64,000 nt of DNA from Ascoidea asiatica (GCA_001600695.1 BCKQ01000022.1:1-64000); one strand, 5' to 3'. Shown: positions 54,014 through 64,000, numbered from the stretch's first letter. Translations and numbers: made by a program. The notes: a model not told the origin generated them from the letters alone.

Positions 54014-57000
54014 ATGAATAATAATATATTTAATAATAATAATAATACTATAAACCCATTTATTCAGAATTCAAATCCTATTAATCCTTTTTCATCCTCA
54101 AATTCAAATCAAAATAATTCACCTTTTGGAATACCATCTATAAATTCCAATTCCAATTCTAATTCTAATTCAATTCTAAACTCAAATTTAAATGGAAATA
54201 CCAATGGAAATGTCAATGGAAATTTAGCCAATAATGTATTTGGTAATACAAATAGCGTATTTGGGAATTCTAATAATGTATTCCAGAATACTAAAAGTCC
54301 ATTTTTCAATTCCGGATCTAAAAATTCAACTATAAATCCAATTCAGAATAATCTTTCCAATTCTTTTCTCACAAATAATATCAATTCCAATTCCAATTCC
54401 AATCAAAATTCCAATCAAAATCAAAAATCATTTGATAACCCTTTTTCTAATGTTACTCTTTCAAAACCAACCACTAATAGCATAAATAACAATAGTAATG
54501 TAAATAATTTTCAAACAAATTCTAATAATAATTTTACAAAAAACAATACTTTTCAAAATCATAGATTTTCGAAAAATTTCACCGATCAGCCGTTGAACTC
54601 TTCATCATCTCTTTTGAAATCAACTTTAAAATCAAATTTAAANACTGATTCAAAACAAAAATTTTCAAAAAAAAATTCAAACACTTCAAATTCAAATTCA
54701 AATTCAAATAATGAATCTTATCAGTTTATTAATAAAAATATAAATAATTTTGTAAAAGATTTTAGCATAACTGGGTCTTTCTTTCCAAATCCAACTCAAT
54801 ATGGATTTAATTCTAATTCTAAAGATAATAATAATTTATCAAAAGAAACAATTGAATTCATAAATTCTTTAAAAAATGATAATTCAAAAGTATTTTCTTT
54901 AAATGATTTAAATTCTAAAAGTAACATTGATTTATATCAATGGGATTATCAAAATCAATTAAAAATGGAAAATTTAGAAAATGAATTTTTATCAAATTCA
55001 AATAATTCAAATAATATTAAAACTTTATATGAAAATTTACAAAAAATGATAAAATCTGAAAGAATTGAAATGGAAAATAGAGGTCTTGTTGATAAAAAAA
55101 ATGCTCCAAAAAATTTAAATGATGCTATTATTTTCAGAGGTACTTGTATTCATATGTGTCCAACTTTTGAAAGAGTTGAAAGACTATTAACTAAATCTTA
55201 TAATCAGTCAGAATTAGACCCAAATAATTCAAATAAATTATCTTCGGAAAGAGCTTTAACCACTTTCAAAAGATCTGAAGCTGATCAAGTTTCTCCATTA
55301 CCTTCACAAGTTAGACCTCCAAATGTACTAATGAAGTCTTTAAACTATATAATCAATAATATTATTGATCAATTACCAAATTCTTCAAATTTTATTTGGG
55401 ATAGAACAAGAGCAATAAGAAAAGATTTTGTCTATCAAAATTATTCCGGTATTGAAAATATAATTTGTACTGAAAAAATTGTCCGAATTCATATTTTTAC
55501 TTTACATATTATGGCTAAAAATTCAACAGTAAAATTTGAGCAACAACAAGAAATTGAGCAATTAAATAACTCCTTAACCACTTTATTACAATTATATAAA
55601 GATTTTAGAAACAAANATTTAGTATTACCATTTCCTGAAACTGAAAGTGAATTTTTGGCTTATAATTTAATCACAAAATTAAGAGATCCAACACTAGATA
55701 GAGATATTCAAAATTTGTCTGATTATCTATTTAATTCAAAACATATTCAATTAGCACTTTTATTTCGAAAGCTTGCTTCTCAATTAAATACTGATTCAAA
55801 ATTATACAATAAAACTGAAAATTGTTTAAATTTATCAACTAAGCTTTTTCAATCACTTTATTCAGAGAAAGTTCCATTTCTTTTAAGTTGTCTATTAGAG
55901 TCAAAAATAAATGAAATAAGATTTTATGCTTTAAAATCAATTTTCAGATCTTTCCATGCTAAAGGTATAACTTTCATTTCATTATTGATAATTCCTTTGG
56001 GATTCAATTCCGAAAGTTCTTTAATTAATTTTTTCAACATTTATGATCTCAATTTACAGAAAGATAGCAAAACCTCTGAGTATTTTGTCAATAATTCTGA
56101 TATTCAACAGTCTAGTGAATTGCAATCTGAAAAAAATTTTAATATAGTTCAAGCTTATGAAGATAGAATTGATAGTAAAATGAAAAATCTTACAAGGCAA
56201 CAAATTATAAATGGACAATATTCATCTGATGACAATGATATACAAAAGTACTCCGAATACTATAAAGTTGAAGGTGCAGAAAATAATGCTTCATTTTTAT
56301 TGCCTCAAACTCAAACACTTTCAAATATACAGCCTCAACAGATATCAATACCGAATTCTAAAAATGATGACAGTTTATTTCAAAAAAATGTAGAAGAAGA
56401 ACAACAAAAATTACAGATTCAGCAAATGCAGCGAGCCGAAGAAATGAAAGAAAAACTCAAGCATTCCCGAGAGTTAAAAAAACAGGAAGAGTTAGAAAAA
56501 ATCAAAATTGCTAAAGAAGAAGAAGCAAAACAAGAAGCTTTGTTGGAACAAAAAAGAATTCAAGCAGAAGAAGAAAAAAGGCGACAAGACCAGGAATTTG
56601 AAAGACAGCAATATTTGGAACAGCAAAAAATTTTAGAACAAAGGAGAATTTTAGAACAGCAAAGGGAACTTCAGCGAAAAAAAATTGAAGAAGAAAAAAA
56701 ATTAGAAGCTATAAGAGAATTGGAAGAAAGAGAAAGAATTAAAAGGCAACAAGAAAGAACTGGTTTAATAAATCACTTATCTTCTGAGTTATTGAATTGT
56801 TTCTTAAAGGAAGTCATCTATTTATCTTCTCTAGAAGAACTATCGATTAAATTTTCAAATATTAGAATTAAGAAAAAAGTATTAAATAAACTTATATTAG
56901 TATCTTCAAAAATTAAGGAAGAATCTGATAACAAAAAGCGAAAAAGGAACGAGTTTTTAATTACTATGAATGGAATGGGATTGGTTCCGAATCTTGACCA

Positions 57001-58381
57001 TAATTCTAAAAGATCAAAAATTTTAACCGCAATAAGCTCAATAGAACAAAGAAACCCAGTCCCAAAAAGTATAGAAAGGGCTCCAGAGAGAAAGTTAATA
57101 GGATATAAGGAAGATATCAGTAACAATACTTCAAATGATGATTCACTTTATGATATCACGCTTTCAGAAGATCAATTGATTGATAATTTTAATTTCAAGA
57201 GAGATAATAATACGCTATTATGGGTTCCTCTTGATTTGAACTTTGTTATTGAAAACATTAGTTCGAATTATCTTAAGAAAAATGGGAAAACTGTAGGCAC
57301 CTTTGCTCTTTCATGTTTCATATCCATATCTGATTGGAGCTCTCCTTCAGGTAAGTGGTTTCGTAAAAAATTTAGTCTTAAATTTAATAAAGATTCCTAT
57401 TCTTATACAAATAAGCTCCAAGATGTTAATGGAGAGTTGAAATTTATAACTAATGCTGATCTTACAGATAAGAAAGCATCTTTTTTATTGTTTGAATGTG
57501 GATCTGGTTCCGTTAATAACCTTATAGAGGACGGTATATCTTTATTTAATGTTTTAAAAAAGTTCACAAATAATCAATATAAAATTCAAGTTTTGATTAT
57601 ATGCTGGAATAAATTCGGTTTAGCATTAAATGAGGTTATTAAGAAATTAAATCTAAAAATGGTAAAGAAAGAATTTAAGGATTTCATTAGTGATATTCTT
57701 TTCTGTGATCTTGACATTCCCGTTGATCAATATAATGATCATTCAAATAATAATATAAAAATAAGCCAAATAATTAATGACCGAATTCTTAATTCACTTC
57801 AAGAAATGAGTTCAGGTTTTGCTTTCACTCTTTCAAAGGTTGGAATCAATTTTCTTAAATTAGAACAAAAACTTCTTCAATCGAAACTCGTTGAAAAGCA
57901 AATGTTTTTAGTGAGACAACGGGAACAGGAAGAAAGAGAATTGAANGAAGAGCTTTTAAGAAAGAAATTAAATCTTGAAATGAAAAATAGAAGAACCTTA
58001 ACTTATTTGGAAAAGCATGCATCACTGAATGATAGCTACAACACATTGTTAGATAATGATAGTCACTTTTCTTTACCTTTATCAATAGATTCAGTTTCCA
58101 ATGGGTTTGATAATTCACTACCAATCTCTCAAAATAACAATTTTGGATATCAAAAAAATTCTGCATCAACAAATGANATTTCAGTCTTATCATTTTCTAC
58201 GCCTCTTTCCAAATCTTTAACAGTTTCTGATCAAAGTCAGAAAAAAAATTTCACCAATAGCTCTAAAGTTTCTAATAATAAAATCAATAAAAAAACGATG
58301 GGTTTTAAAATTCCTGATAGTTTACTTAGTTTAAAAAAACTTGCAGAAAGTGTAAATAAAAAATATTCCAAAAAAAATTAA
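54014..58381 (+). CDS. SAC3: Sac3, scaffold of the TREX-2 mRNA export complex
   Basis: The 1455-residue protein has a disordered Asn/Ser head with NPF and VFG motifs (NNVFGNTNSVFGNSNNVFQ), as expected for the Mex67-binding N-terminus. The Sac3/GANP PCI domain begins near residue 373 with FRGTCIHMCPTFERVER. It continues with FKRSEADQ, LPSQVRPPNVLMKSLNYI, FIWDRTRAIRKDF and KIVRIHIFTLHIM. A long Gln/Glu/Lys coil (about 795-915) and then helices (LSSELLNCFLKEVIYLSS) correspond to the Cdc31/Sus1-binding region. The C-terminal third has an ordered segment near 1050-1300. Sac3 docks TREX-2 at nuclear pores and links transcription with export. S. cerevisiae Sac3 is 1301 residues. Confidence 0.95.
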   Translation: MNNNIFNNNNNTINPFIQNSNPINPFSSSNSNQNNSPFGIPSINSNSNSNSNSILNSNLNGNTNGNVNGNLANNVFGNTNSVFGNSNNVFQNTKSPFFNSGSKNSTINPIQNNLSNSFLTNNINSNSNSNQNSNQNQKSFDNPFSNVTLSKPTTNSINNNSNVNNFQTNSNNNFTKNNTFQNHRFSKNFTDQPLNSSSSLLKSTLKSNLXTDSKQKFSKKNSNTSNSNSNSNNESYQFINKNINNFVKDFSITGSFFPNPTQYGFNSNSKDNNNLSKETIEFINSLKNDNSKVFSLNDLNSKSNIDLYQWDYQNQLKMENLENEFLSNSNNSNNIKTLYENLQKMIKSERIEMENRGLVDKKNAPKNLNDAIIFRGTCIHMCPTFERVERLLTKSYNQSELDPNNSNKLSSERALTTFKRSEADQVSPLPSQVRPPNVLMKSLNYIINNIIDQLPNSSNFIWDRTRAIRKDFVYQNYSGIENIICTEKIVRIHIFTLHIMAKNSTVKFEQQQEIEQLNNSLTTLLQLYKDFRNKXLVLPFPETESEFLAYNLITKLRDPTLDRDIQNLSDYLFNSKHIQLALLFRKLASQLNTDSKLYNKTENCLNLSTKLFQSLYSEKVPFLLSCLLESKINEIRFYALKSIFRSFHAKGITFISLLIIPLGFNSESSLINFFNIYDLNLQKDSKTSEYFVNNSDIQQSSELQSEKNFNIVQAYEDRIDSKMKNLTRQQIINGQYSSDDNDIQKYSEYYKVEGAENNASFLLPQTQTLSNIQPQQISIPNSKNDDSLFQKNVEEEQQKLQIQQMQRAEEMKEKLKHSRELKKQEELEKIKIAKEEEAKQEALLEQKRIQAEEEKRRQDQEFERQQYLEQQKILEQRRILEQQRELQRKKIEEEKKLEAIRELEERERIKRQQERTGLINHLSSELLNCFLKEVIYLSSLEELSIKFSNIRIKKKVLNKLILVSSKIKEESDNKKRKRNEFLITMNGMGLVPNLDHNSKRSKILTAISSIEQRNPVPKSIERAPERKLIGYKEDISNNTSNDDSLYDITLSEDQLIDNFNFKRDNNTLLWVPLDLNFVIENISSNYLKKNGKTVGTFALSCFISISDWSSPSGKWFRKKFSLKFNKDSYSYTNKLQDVNGELKFITNADLTDKKASFLLFECGSGSVNNLIEDGISLFNVLKKFTNNQYKIQVLIICWNKFGLALNEVIKKLNLKMVKKEFKDFISDILFCDLDIPVDQYNDHSNNNIKISQIINDRILNSLQEMSSGFAFTLSKVGINFLKLEQKLLQSKLVEKQMFLVRQREQEERELXEELLRKKLNLEMKNRRTLTYLEKHASLNDSYNTLLDNDSHFSLPLSIDSVSNGFDNSLPISQNNNFGYQKNSASTNXISVLSFSTPLSKSLTVSDQSQKKNFTNSSKVSNNKINKKTMGFKIPDSLLSLKKLAESVNKKYSKKN

Positions 58382-58677
58382 TCATTTTTATTTTTCTTAA
58401 AAGCTTTTATAACAGTACCAAAATAATAATTTTCTATTTTTGCATTATAATTTTTTTTTCTCATCTATAATTATTTTTATTTCTACACTTTATTTCTTCT
58501 TATTCATGATTTTAGATATACATTTTATATATGTAGCAAAGTAATGTACAATATTTTTTAATTTCTACAAATTTATTTACTTTTCTTCTGGGAATGACTT
58601 ATAAATCAGTCTACAGTTTGTGATTAAAAAAAAATACAGTTCATCGATAATAAGAGAAATATATACTGAACTAACTA

Positions 58678-61323
58678 CTATTTCTTTGGAGCTTCTTTTT
58701 CAGTTTTAGGAAAACTTTCNGAAACTTCTTCGAAAGATTCATCGGTATCCTTACCTTCATCTTCATCCTTTATTACAGGTTTTGGTTTCTCTTTATTTGA
58801 AGCAGGCTCTGGAGTAACAGTCTTACTTATCACATCAGTTTCATCACTATCATTAACGTCAATTAAATCATCTGGAGATGCTGAAGGAATATTGATATCT
58901 ACACCAGGTACAGATATTCTGTTAGCAACATTTTCTTTTCCATGAGTAGTTAAGTTTGCTTGCCATTTTTTAACAATGTCACCTAATTTCATTTCATCTA
59001 AGCCATACGTCAATCCAAAAACTGCAGCTTCAGGTAATTTACTTTGATCTTCAGTAGTATTTGTGATTAATAAATTAACAATGCTTTCTCTATCACCAAT
59101 AATCCAATAACAATTGAATGCTAAATTGAATTTTCCAGCTTCTTCGGCCAGTTTTCCTAATTCTTTTAATTTACTGGTCATATTAAAAGAAGAAAATATT
59201 AAAAATAATGACTCTAAATCTTTTGCTTTTTCATAACAATCTATTGCTAATTTGAAATTATAACTTTTTAAGGCTAAATCACCTACGTTTCTCCATTTTT
59301 CATCATTATTTTCTTCTGTTGCAATTTGATAAGCTTTTTTAAAATCTTTTAATTTTAATGATAACTGAAACTTTTGTTCGTTGTCAGAAGAAATATTTAA
59401 AGCTTCTTGTACATAACCCTGAGATTCTAAGAAACTTGCAATTTTCGATTTTTCATTAGATGTGAAATTACTACTGTTTTCTTCATAAAGACTCATTGCT
59501 GTTTCTAAATCACCTCTTAATACAATAGTTTGATATTGAAGAATAGATAATGACAAGTGATATGATGAAACATTTATATCTTTATCAGCAATATAAATTT
59601 TATCATCTCTTGCTAAATAACCTAAAAGGTAAACACTTTTATCAAAATGAGAAATATTGAAAGTTTTTCCACCAACTAAATAATTCAATCTATTAGAAGC
59701 AGTTGTGAATATGAATACATCACCAACCCATTTACCACCGGTTATATTTTCAGATAAGTCATTTAATACTTCAAAACTATCTTCTACACCTTCTTCAAGA
59801 TCAATAGAATTATTTGCAGCAGCTTCAAGGAAAACATCTTTATTAAATTTTAAAACAAATGAAGAATCAGTACAAATTATAATTACTAATTCACCAGAGT
59901 CAGACCAAACAATATCAATTGGTTCAACATCAATTCTCCTAACTAATTTTCCAGAATCCCAATCAAAAAAAGAAACAAAGCCTCCTTCAATTGATTTTAT
60001 TCCTAATAAAGTACCACCAAAAATTTTATCAGCACTATAAACAAAATTTGGAGAAGAAGCAGGTTTTTCCNTAAAATTTTTGAAAATTTTAATATTTTGA
60101 GATTCATCTCTAATTGCATATTCATTTGAATCTTGAGCCCAAACAAAATCTAAAGCATCACCATAACTTTTATTTCTCCAGGCTAAAGCAGTATAAATTA
60201 TATATTCTCCATCACCAGTAACGGCAACAAATCTTCCATTCGGAGAATGTTTTAAAGAAGTTGGAAACATTTCAGTATTACCCAATTCTTTTTGAGGTAA
60301 AGATAAAATTTCACCATCAGCAACAGATTCAGTTGAAGAAGTTTTGATTATAGAAGTAAAAACTTCTGAATTTTTAGCCCAAATAATTTTACCCATTGGA
60401 TCCATTGATAGAGCAGGTTCTTCATTACCTAATTTTATTACTACATTACCTGAATCAAAACCGACAGCAACTAGATTTGAACCTTTTTTAGTTGAAACAC
60501 ACCAAGCTCTTTCAAGACCATAATTTAAAGATTTTTCTAATTTGTAAGTATTTGAATTCCAAATTTTTATTGTTGAATCTTCAGAACCAGAAACAATTAA
60601 AGGTAATTCTGGATGAAATACAGCAAATGAAACATTTGATATATGACCTTCTAAAGTTGCAATACAAGATTTTGTTTGATAATCCCAAATTTTTATTGAT
60701 CTATCATCAGAAGAAGTTATAAGATATGGTTTATCAGATTGTGGATAATAATCAACATAATTTACACCTTTTGATTCATGAGCATTTAAAGTGAAATTTG
60801 GTTGAGATTGACCTAAAGACCAAATTTTTACAGTTCTATCAAGACAAGCAGAAGCAAAAGTATTTGAATCTTTTGGATTAAAAGCAACTGACATTACATA
60901 ATGTTGATGACCTTCAAAGATTTGTTCTAATTTCCAATTTGAATCCCAATTCCATAATTTTATACTCATATCATCTGAAGATGTTAAAATATATGATTTT
61001 GATGGATGTACAGCAATTGATCTTATATAATCAGGATGTGCTTCAAATTGAGTAATTTTTTCAGAAGTATTATAATTATAAACTCTAATTTTAAAATCAT
61101 CAGAACCTACAACAATCCAATTTTTTCTTGCAATAAATCTACCAGCTCTAACTGGTACATCACAAACATCAATTGTTTTAATTTTTGTATTTGATTCATA
61201 GGACCATATTTCTATTTTACCAGAATATAAAGTTGTAAGTACCCAAGGTTCAGTTGGATGAAAATCAATTCCTTTAACTCTATCAGTTCTTGTACTAAAT
61301 GGTTTAGTTATATCTAATTTCAT
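58678..61323 (-). CDS. SEC27: Beta'-COP, coatomer subunit (Sec27)
   Basis: The 881-residue protein (889 in S. cerevisiae) begins MKLDITKPFSTRTDRVKGID, a near-invariant family start. Six WD repeats of the first propeller follow (FHPTEPWVLTTLYSGKIEIW, SYILTSSDDMSIKLWNWD, TFASACLDRTVKIWSLG, LIVSGSEDSTIKIWNSN and others). A second propeller occupies about 320-590, then an alpha-solenoid (YVQEALNISSDNEQKFQLSL and onwards). It ends in an acidic tail with TVTPEPASNKEKPKP. Beta'-COP forms the COPI cage and reads KKXX signals on ER-bound cargo. Low complexity is nearly absent compared with neighbours. It is convergent with SAC3. Confidence 0.98.
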   Translation of the reverse strand: MKLDITKPFSTRTDRVKGIDFHPTEPWVLTTLYSGKIEIWSYESNTKIKTIDVCDVPVRAGRFIARKNWIVVGSDDFKIRVYNYNTSEKITQFEAHPDYIRSIAVHPSKSYILTSSDDMSIKLWNWDSNWKLEQIFEGHQHYVMSVAFNPKDSNTFASACLDRTVKIWSLGQSQPNFTLNAHESKGVNYVDYYPQSDKPYLITSSDDRSIKIWDYQTKSCIATLEGHISNVSFAVFHPELPLIVSGSEDSTIKIWNSNTYKLEKSLNYGLERAWCVSTKKGSNLVAVGFDSGNVVIKLGNEEPALSMDPMGKIIWAKNSEVFTSIIKTSSTESVADGEILSLPQKELGNTEMFPTSLKHSPNGRFVAVTGDGEYIIYTALAWRNKSYGDALDFVWAQDSNEYAIRDESQNIKIFKNFXEKPASSPNFVYSADKIFGGTLLGIKSIEGGFVSFFDWDSGKLVRRIDVEPIDIVWSDSGELVIIICTDSSFVLKFNKDVFLEAAANNSIDLEEGVEDSFEVLNDLSENITGGKWVGDVFIFTTASNRLNYLVGGKTFNISHFDKSVYLLGYLARDDKIYIADKDINVSSYHLSLSILQYQTIVLRGDLETAMSLYEENSSNFTSNEKSKIASFLESQGYVQEALNISSDNEQKFQLSLKLKDFKKAYQIATEENNDEKWRNVGDLALKSYNFKLAIDCYEKAKDLESLFLIFSSFNMTSKLKELGKLAEEAGKFNLAFNCYWIIGDRESIVNLLITNTTEDQSKLPEAAVFGLTYGLDEMKLGDIVKKWQANLTTHGKENVANRISVPGVDINIPSASPDDLIDVNDSDETDVISKTVTPEPASNKEKPKPVIKDEDEGKDTDESFEEVXESFPKTEKEAPKK

Positions 61324-61722
61324 TTTTGAACAAATAATATAATTTTTACCACTATTTCTTAACCAATCTGACCTTATTTGATATGATTGAAATGAAATTA
61401 ATCTTCAAATTTAGATTATTTGATTCAATTTATTTCACTTTCTTTCACTTTAAACAGTTGTCTGTCTTGATTATTTCGCTTTTGAAGATGTGTTGTTATT
61501 TCAAGTCGCTCAACTCGCTTTTGTTTTGAAGAAAAGCGTGGCGCGTTATGAGTGCGCGGGAAGAAAAAAGGGGAGGGAGCCTGGTGATGGGAATAAGTAC
61601 CAGATAAGTGGTCTCAATTTAATTAGATATTTTATTTCTTCATTACTATTTTATCCATTGATAAACTATATAATGTAATATAATATATAAAGAGATGTAT
61701 TATTAATATATGATGGAAGAAA
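61324..61722. other. Intergenic region upstream of SEC27
   Basis: A 399-bp promoter with a GC-richer core at about 61490-61600 (GTGGCGCGTTATGAGTGCGCGGG). No separate gene is seen. Confidence 0.55.
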
Positions 61723-62493
61723 TTATTTAGAAGATTTTTCAATTAACTTTTGTTTTTTCTCAGCTTTTCTTCTTTCTTTTTTNAGTCTCTTTTTCTCTTC
61801 TCTTGAAACTGAAGTATTATCACTTTCATCCATTTCCATTTTAACTCTTGGCCTTTTATTAGAATTTTCAGTTATACTTTCATCTTCATTTTCATTTTCA
61901 ATTTCTTTTTCATTTATATTCTCTTCAGCATCAGCATCCATATTTATATCTTTATCGAAACTATCAGATTTAGATTTGATTAAATCATCATCATCTTCAA
62001 AACGTAAATGTTTTTTATTACTGGTAGTAGTTGATTCTTTTATTATAGATTCATCATTGAATTTATTATTCTGATTATTATATTTATTATTTTCATTAAT
62101 TCTATTGATTTCATTTTTTTTTCTTTTTTCTAAATAATTTGGTAATTCTAAAGTTGGTGGTAAGCCTCTCAATTCTCTTTGAATTCTTTTTAGTTGTGAT
62201 AAAACTGCATTATTTAAAATTTGTGTTGATAAATTTAATGGTTCATCTTTATCTTTTATATTTTCAGTAATATTATCATTATCATTATTTTCATCAGTTT
62301 TATCATTGATATTTGAAGAAGAGTCAATTAATAATGGATTTTGTTTTCTTTGTTCAATATTTTCAATAAATCTAGATAAAAAAAGTTCAGCTTCTGAANT
62401 CTCTATAGGTATTGATTTTTTAAAATGAGTTGTAGTTGGAGCAGAAACTGCGGAACCTAATGTTCTTCTTCCTGAAAAGGTGCTTTTGAACAT
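61723..62493 (-). CDS. Unknown nuclear-type protein with acidic middle and basic tail
   Basis: The 256-residue protein starts MFKSTFSGRRTLGSAVSAPT. Two stretches look ordered: ELFLSRFIENIEQRKQNPLL (about 36-55) and LSTQILNNAVLSQLKRIQRE followed by LRGLPPTLELP (about 90-120). The middle is Asn/Asp/Glu-rich. The C-terminus SREEKKR then KKERRKAEKKQKLIEKSSK is strongly basic, as in nucleolar proteins of ribosome assembly. I do not recognise the family. The frame is complete and the varied first half supports a real gene. It is divergent from the bL34m gene. Confidence 0.75.
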   Translation of the reverse strand: MFKSTFSGRRTLGSAVSAPTTTHFKKSIPIEXSEAELFLSRFIENIEQRKQNPLLIDSSSNINDKTDENNDNDNITENIKDKDEPLNLSTQILNNAVLSQLKRIQRELRGLPPTLELPNYLEKRKKNEINRINENNKYNNQNNKFNDESIIKESTTTSNKKHLRFEDDDDLIKSKSDSFDKDINMDADAEENINEKEIENENEDESITENSNKRPRVKMEMDESDNTSVSREEKKRXKKERRKAEKKQKLIEKSSK

Positions 62494-62833
62494 TATGATA
62501 ATATTNAGTTTATTAGTTTATTTGTTATTTATTATTATTTTATTCTGGTTCAATTTACTTGAAATTAGTTTTTTTAATTGTTTTTTCAATAAAAAACTTT
62601 TTATTTTCATCTGAGCTCATTAGAAAAAATCAAAAATAAAGACCAGTTATGTGGTTTTTCTATAATATGACAGGGTAATGGTCAGAAACCTTGTTTGAAA
62701 ACATCGAAAAGTGAAATATTTCAAGAAATTGAATCAATTGAAGTAATTGAAGAGAAGTTATTGAAGAGAAGTAATTGAATATCAATTGAATATTAAACGT
62801 AAATTATAGATAGATAATAGAATATAACTAAAA
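62494..62833. other. Divergent promoter, unknown gene / bL34m
   Basis: A 340-bp bidirectional promoter. T-rich on the left, with a GAAGAGAAGTTATT-type direct repeat (GAAGAGAAGT at about 62750 and 62765) near the bL34m start. Confidence 0.55.
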
Positions 62834-63223
62834 ATGAGTAATATATTCAATAAAGAAATCAAGAATATTTCCTATNTCAAACCAACTCAATTACTACTAA
62901 ATAATAGTTTCAATAACTATAATAATTTCAATAATCTTCGTAATTTTGGTACATTTTCAACTTCAACAATAACAACAAAATTTTTATTTAATGGTTTGAT
63001 AAAATCTTCAAATAGTTCACCAATAAATACTACAAATCAATTACAAATACAATCTGGAATCAATATATTTCAACGTAGATGGAAATCAAGAGGTAATACT
63101 TATCAACCAAGTACTCTAAAAAGAAAAAGAAAATTTGGTTTTTTATCAAGAATGAAATCTGTTGGTGGTAGAAAAGTATTACAAAGAAGATTGAAAAAGG
63201 GTAGATGGTTTTTATCTCATTGA
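62834..63223 (+). CDS. MRPL34: Mitochondrial large-subunit ribosomal protein bL34m
   Basis: The 129-residue protein has an Asn/Thr-rich, acid-poor N-terminal mitochondrial presequence (to about residue 80). The bL34 core follows: [20 protein letters not shown], then [20 protein letters not shown] and FLSH. This matches bacterial RpmH almost throughout (TYQPSxLKRKRxHGFxxRMxTxxGRxVLxxRRxKGRxxLS). It is a component of the mitoribosome exit-tunnel region. In S. cerevisiae it is YDR115W (MRX14/MRPL34), next to MRPL1 (YDR116C). The next gene here also looks like MRPL1. Confidence 0.96.
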   Translation: MSNIFNKEIKNISYXKPTQLLLNNSFNNYNNFNNLRNFGTFSTSTITTKFLFNGLIKSSNSSPINTTNQLQIQSGINIFQRRWKSRGNTYQPSTLKRKRKFGFLSRMKSVGGRKVLQRRLKKGRWFLSH

Positions 63224-63574
63224 TTACTTCAATATCTTGTTTATTTCAGCTTCATCTACATTTATATTTCTATTTATATTTATATAATCTCTAACTCATA
63301 CACGCTGTATATACAAACATTAATTCATAATTTATTTACTTACTTAATACTTAGTTACTTCAGTAGTTAAGCAGAGATTAATTGGAAAACAGGAATGTTA
63401 CCCGGCACGCTACTCAAAACATGAAAAATTATTCGATTTTCATCGCTTTCAATAAAATTAAAACAGATTTGAAAACAAAAGTTGACAATGAAATGATGTT
63501 GAAGTGATATTTGAGGGTAAATGAAGACAATATAATCAAGTGAATAGAGTATAAAATAGAATAAGGAATAAGAA
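63224..63574. other. Intergenic region between two mitoribosomal genes
   Basis: 351 bp: 3' UTR of bL34m, then a short promoter containing TTACCCGGCACG (about 63398-63410), then an A/G-rich leader. A minus-strand frame overlapping the start of the next gene is a shadow. Confidence 0.55.
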
Positions 63575-64000
63575 ATGTCTGTTGTAAATAGAATCACTAC
63601 TCAATCAAGAGTTTTATCCAAATCATGTCTTTTAAGAGTTAGTAATAATAATAATTCTTTAAGTATAATAAGATCATTCAATTCAACTTCAAAAGCCTTA
63701 GATATAAATGATTTTGCCAAAACTGAAAAAAGAAAAAAACAAACAAATAAAGAATTAACAAGAAAACAAGAATTAATAAAATTAGCAAGACGTCGTATTG
63801 AAGCAAGAAAACAAGCTGAATTAAGACCTTTATATATGAAAATTCCATTGGCTTTAAAATTTATTAGAGCTTCTGAAATTGGTAGACCAATAAATCAAAC
63901 TACAATCACAATAACTTCAGATATTGTTAGTGATAGAGGTTCAACACCAATTTCAGGGAATTTAAATTTACCATATCCTTTAAAATCAACAAATATTATT
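63575..64000 (+). CDS. MRPL1: Mitochondrial ribosomal protein uL1m (MRPL1-like), 5' part
   Basis: The frame runs from ATG 63575 through the window edge, 142 codons visible. A basic, acid-poor presequence (MSVVNRITTQSRVLSKSCLL) is followed by a Lys/Arg-rich helix. The domain then opens with PLYMKIPLALKFIRASEIGR, continuing TTITITSDIVSDRGSTPISG and NLNLPYPLKSTNII. This matches the first half of L1 proteins (AxxxLRAxEVGR ... TIxxxLxLxxxRGxxxIxGxxxLPxPxK). Adjacency to bL34m repeats the S. cerevisiae neighbours, though there the two genes are, from memory, convergent. The C-terminal half is outside the window. Confidence 0.8.
   Translation, partial: MSVVNRITTQSRVLSKSCLLRVSNNNNSLSIIRSFNSTSKALDINDFAKTEKRKKQTNKELTRKQELIKLARRRIEARKQAELRPLYMKIPLALKFIRASEIGRPINQTTITITSDIVSDRGSTPISGNLNLPYPLKSTNII

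Noticed and set aside
63367..63597. 76-codon minus ORF overlapping the start of the uL1m gene
   Set aside because: It is antisense to a recognisable ribosomal protein gene and its leader, and has no domain.

Overview
This window looks like nuclear DNA of a budding yeast (Saccharomycotina). Genes are compact and mostly intron-free. The three ordinary introns found sit near the 5' or 3' end of their gene and use GTATGT donors. The proteins are orthologues of yeast-type genes: DBF4, STU2, SNU23, TIF34, AIM36, HAC1, NUF2, SIP5, CHO1, SAC3, SEC27 and two mitochondrial ribosomal proteins. Base composition is very AT-rich, codons are strongly A/T-ending, and many proteins carry long asparagine-rich tracts, sometimes inside folded domains. 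Isolated single N bases are scattered throughout and look like unresolved or heterozygous positions. The species cannot be named from the sequence.

Layout. 1-3.5 kb: the start of a Pex11-family peroxisomal membrane protein running off the left edge, an unknown Asn-rich protein, and a CLD1/ICT1-type hydrolase. 4.2-14.5 kb: three minus-strand genes, DBF4 (regulatory subunit of the Cdc7 replication kinase), STU2 (XMAP215 microtubule polymerase, with an intron) and a TBC-domain Rab GAP whose domain is split by low complexity. 15.8-22.5 kb: a YeeE/YedE-type membrane protein, a BUG1/GM130-like golgin (intron), a SERF/4F5 small protein (intron), SNU23, TIF34 and AIM36. 23.2-29.1 kb: two secreted GH45 endoglucanases with N-terminal CBM1 domains, arranged head-to-head about 3 kb apart and sharing a 497-bp identical stretch. 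29.1-32.9 kb: a long gene-free stretch leading to HAC1.

The right half holds HAC1 (32.9-35.0 kb) with an Ire1-type non-spliceosomal intron marked by two seven-base loops, then NUF2, a long serine/asparagine-rich protein with a two-helix membrane C-terminus, SIP5, a RhoGAP protein with an apparent frameshift near its end, CHO1, a Kre2/Mnt1-family mannosyltransferase, SAC3, SEC27, an unknown basic protein, mitochondrial bL34, and the start of mitochondrial uL1 running off the right edge.

The genes are mostly unrelated housekeeping functions. Secretory-pathway genes are numerous (HAC1, BUG1, SEC27, the mannosyltransferase, CHO1, the Rab GAP), and the two cellulases are the clearest accessory cargo. 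BUG1-SNU23 and bL34m-MRPL1 are, from memory, also neighbours in S. cerevisiae, which supports those identifications. Intergenic regions repeatedly contain short GC-richer islands with CACGTG, CGGA/TCCG and GGGACA motifs. I saw no tRNA, rRNA, recognisable spliceosomal RNA, CRISPR array or intact transposon.
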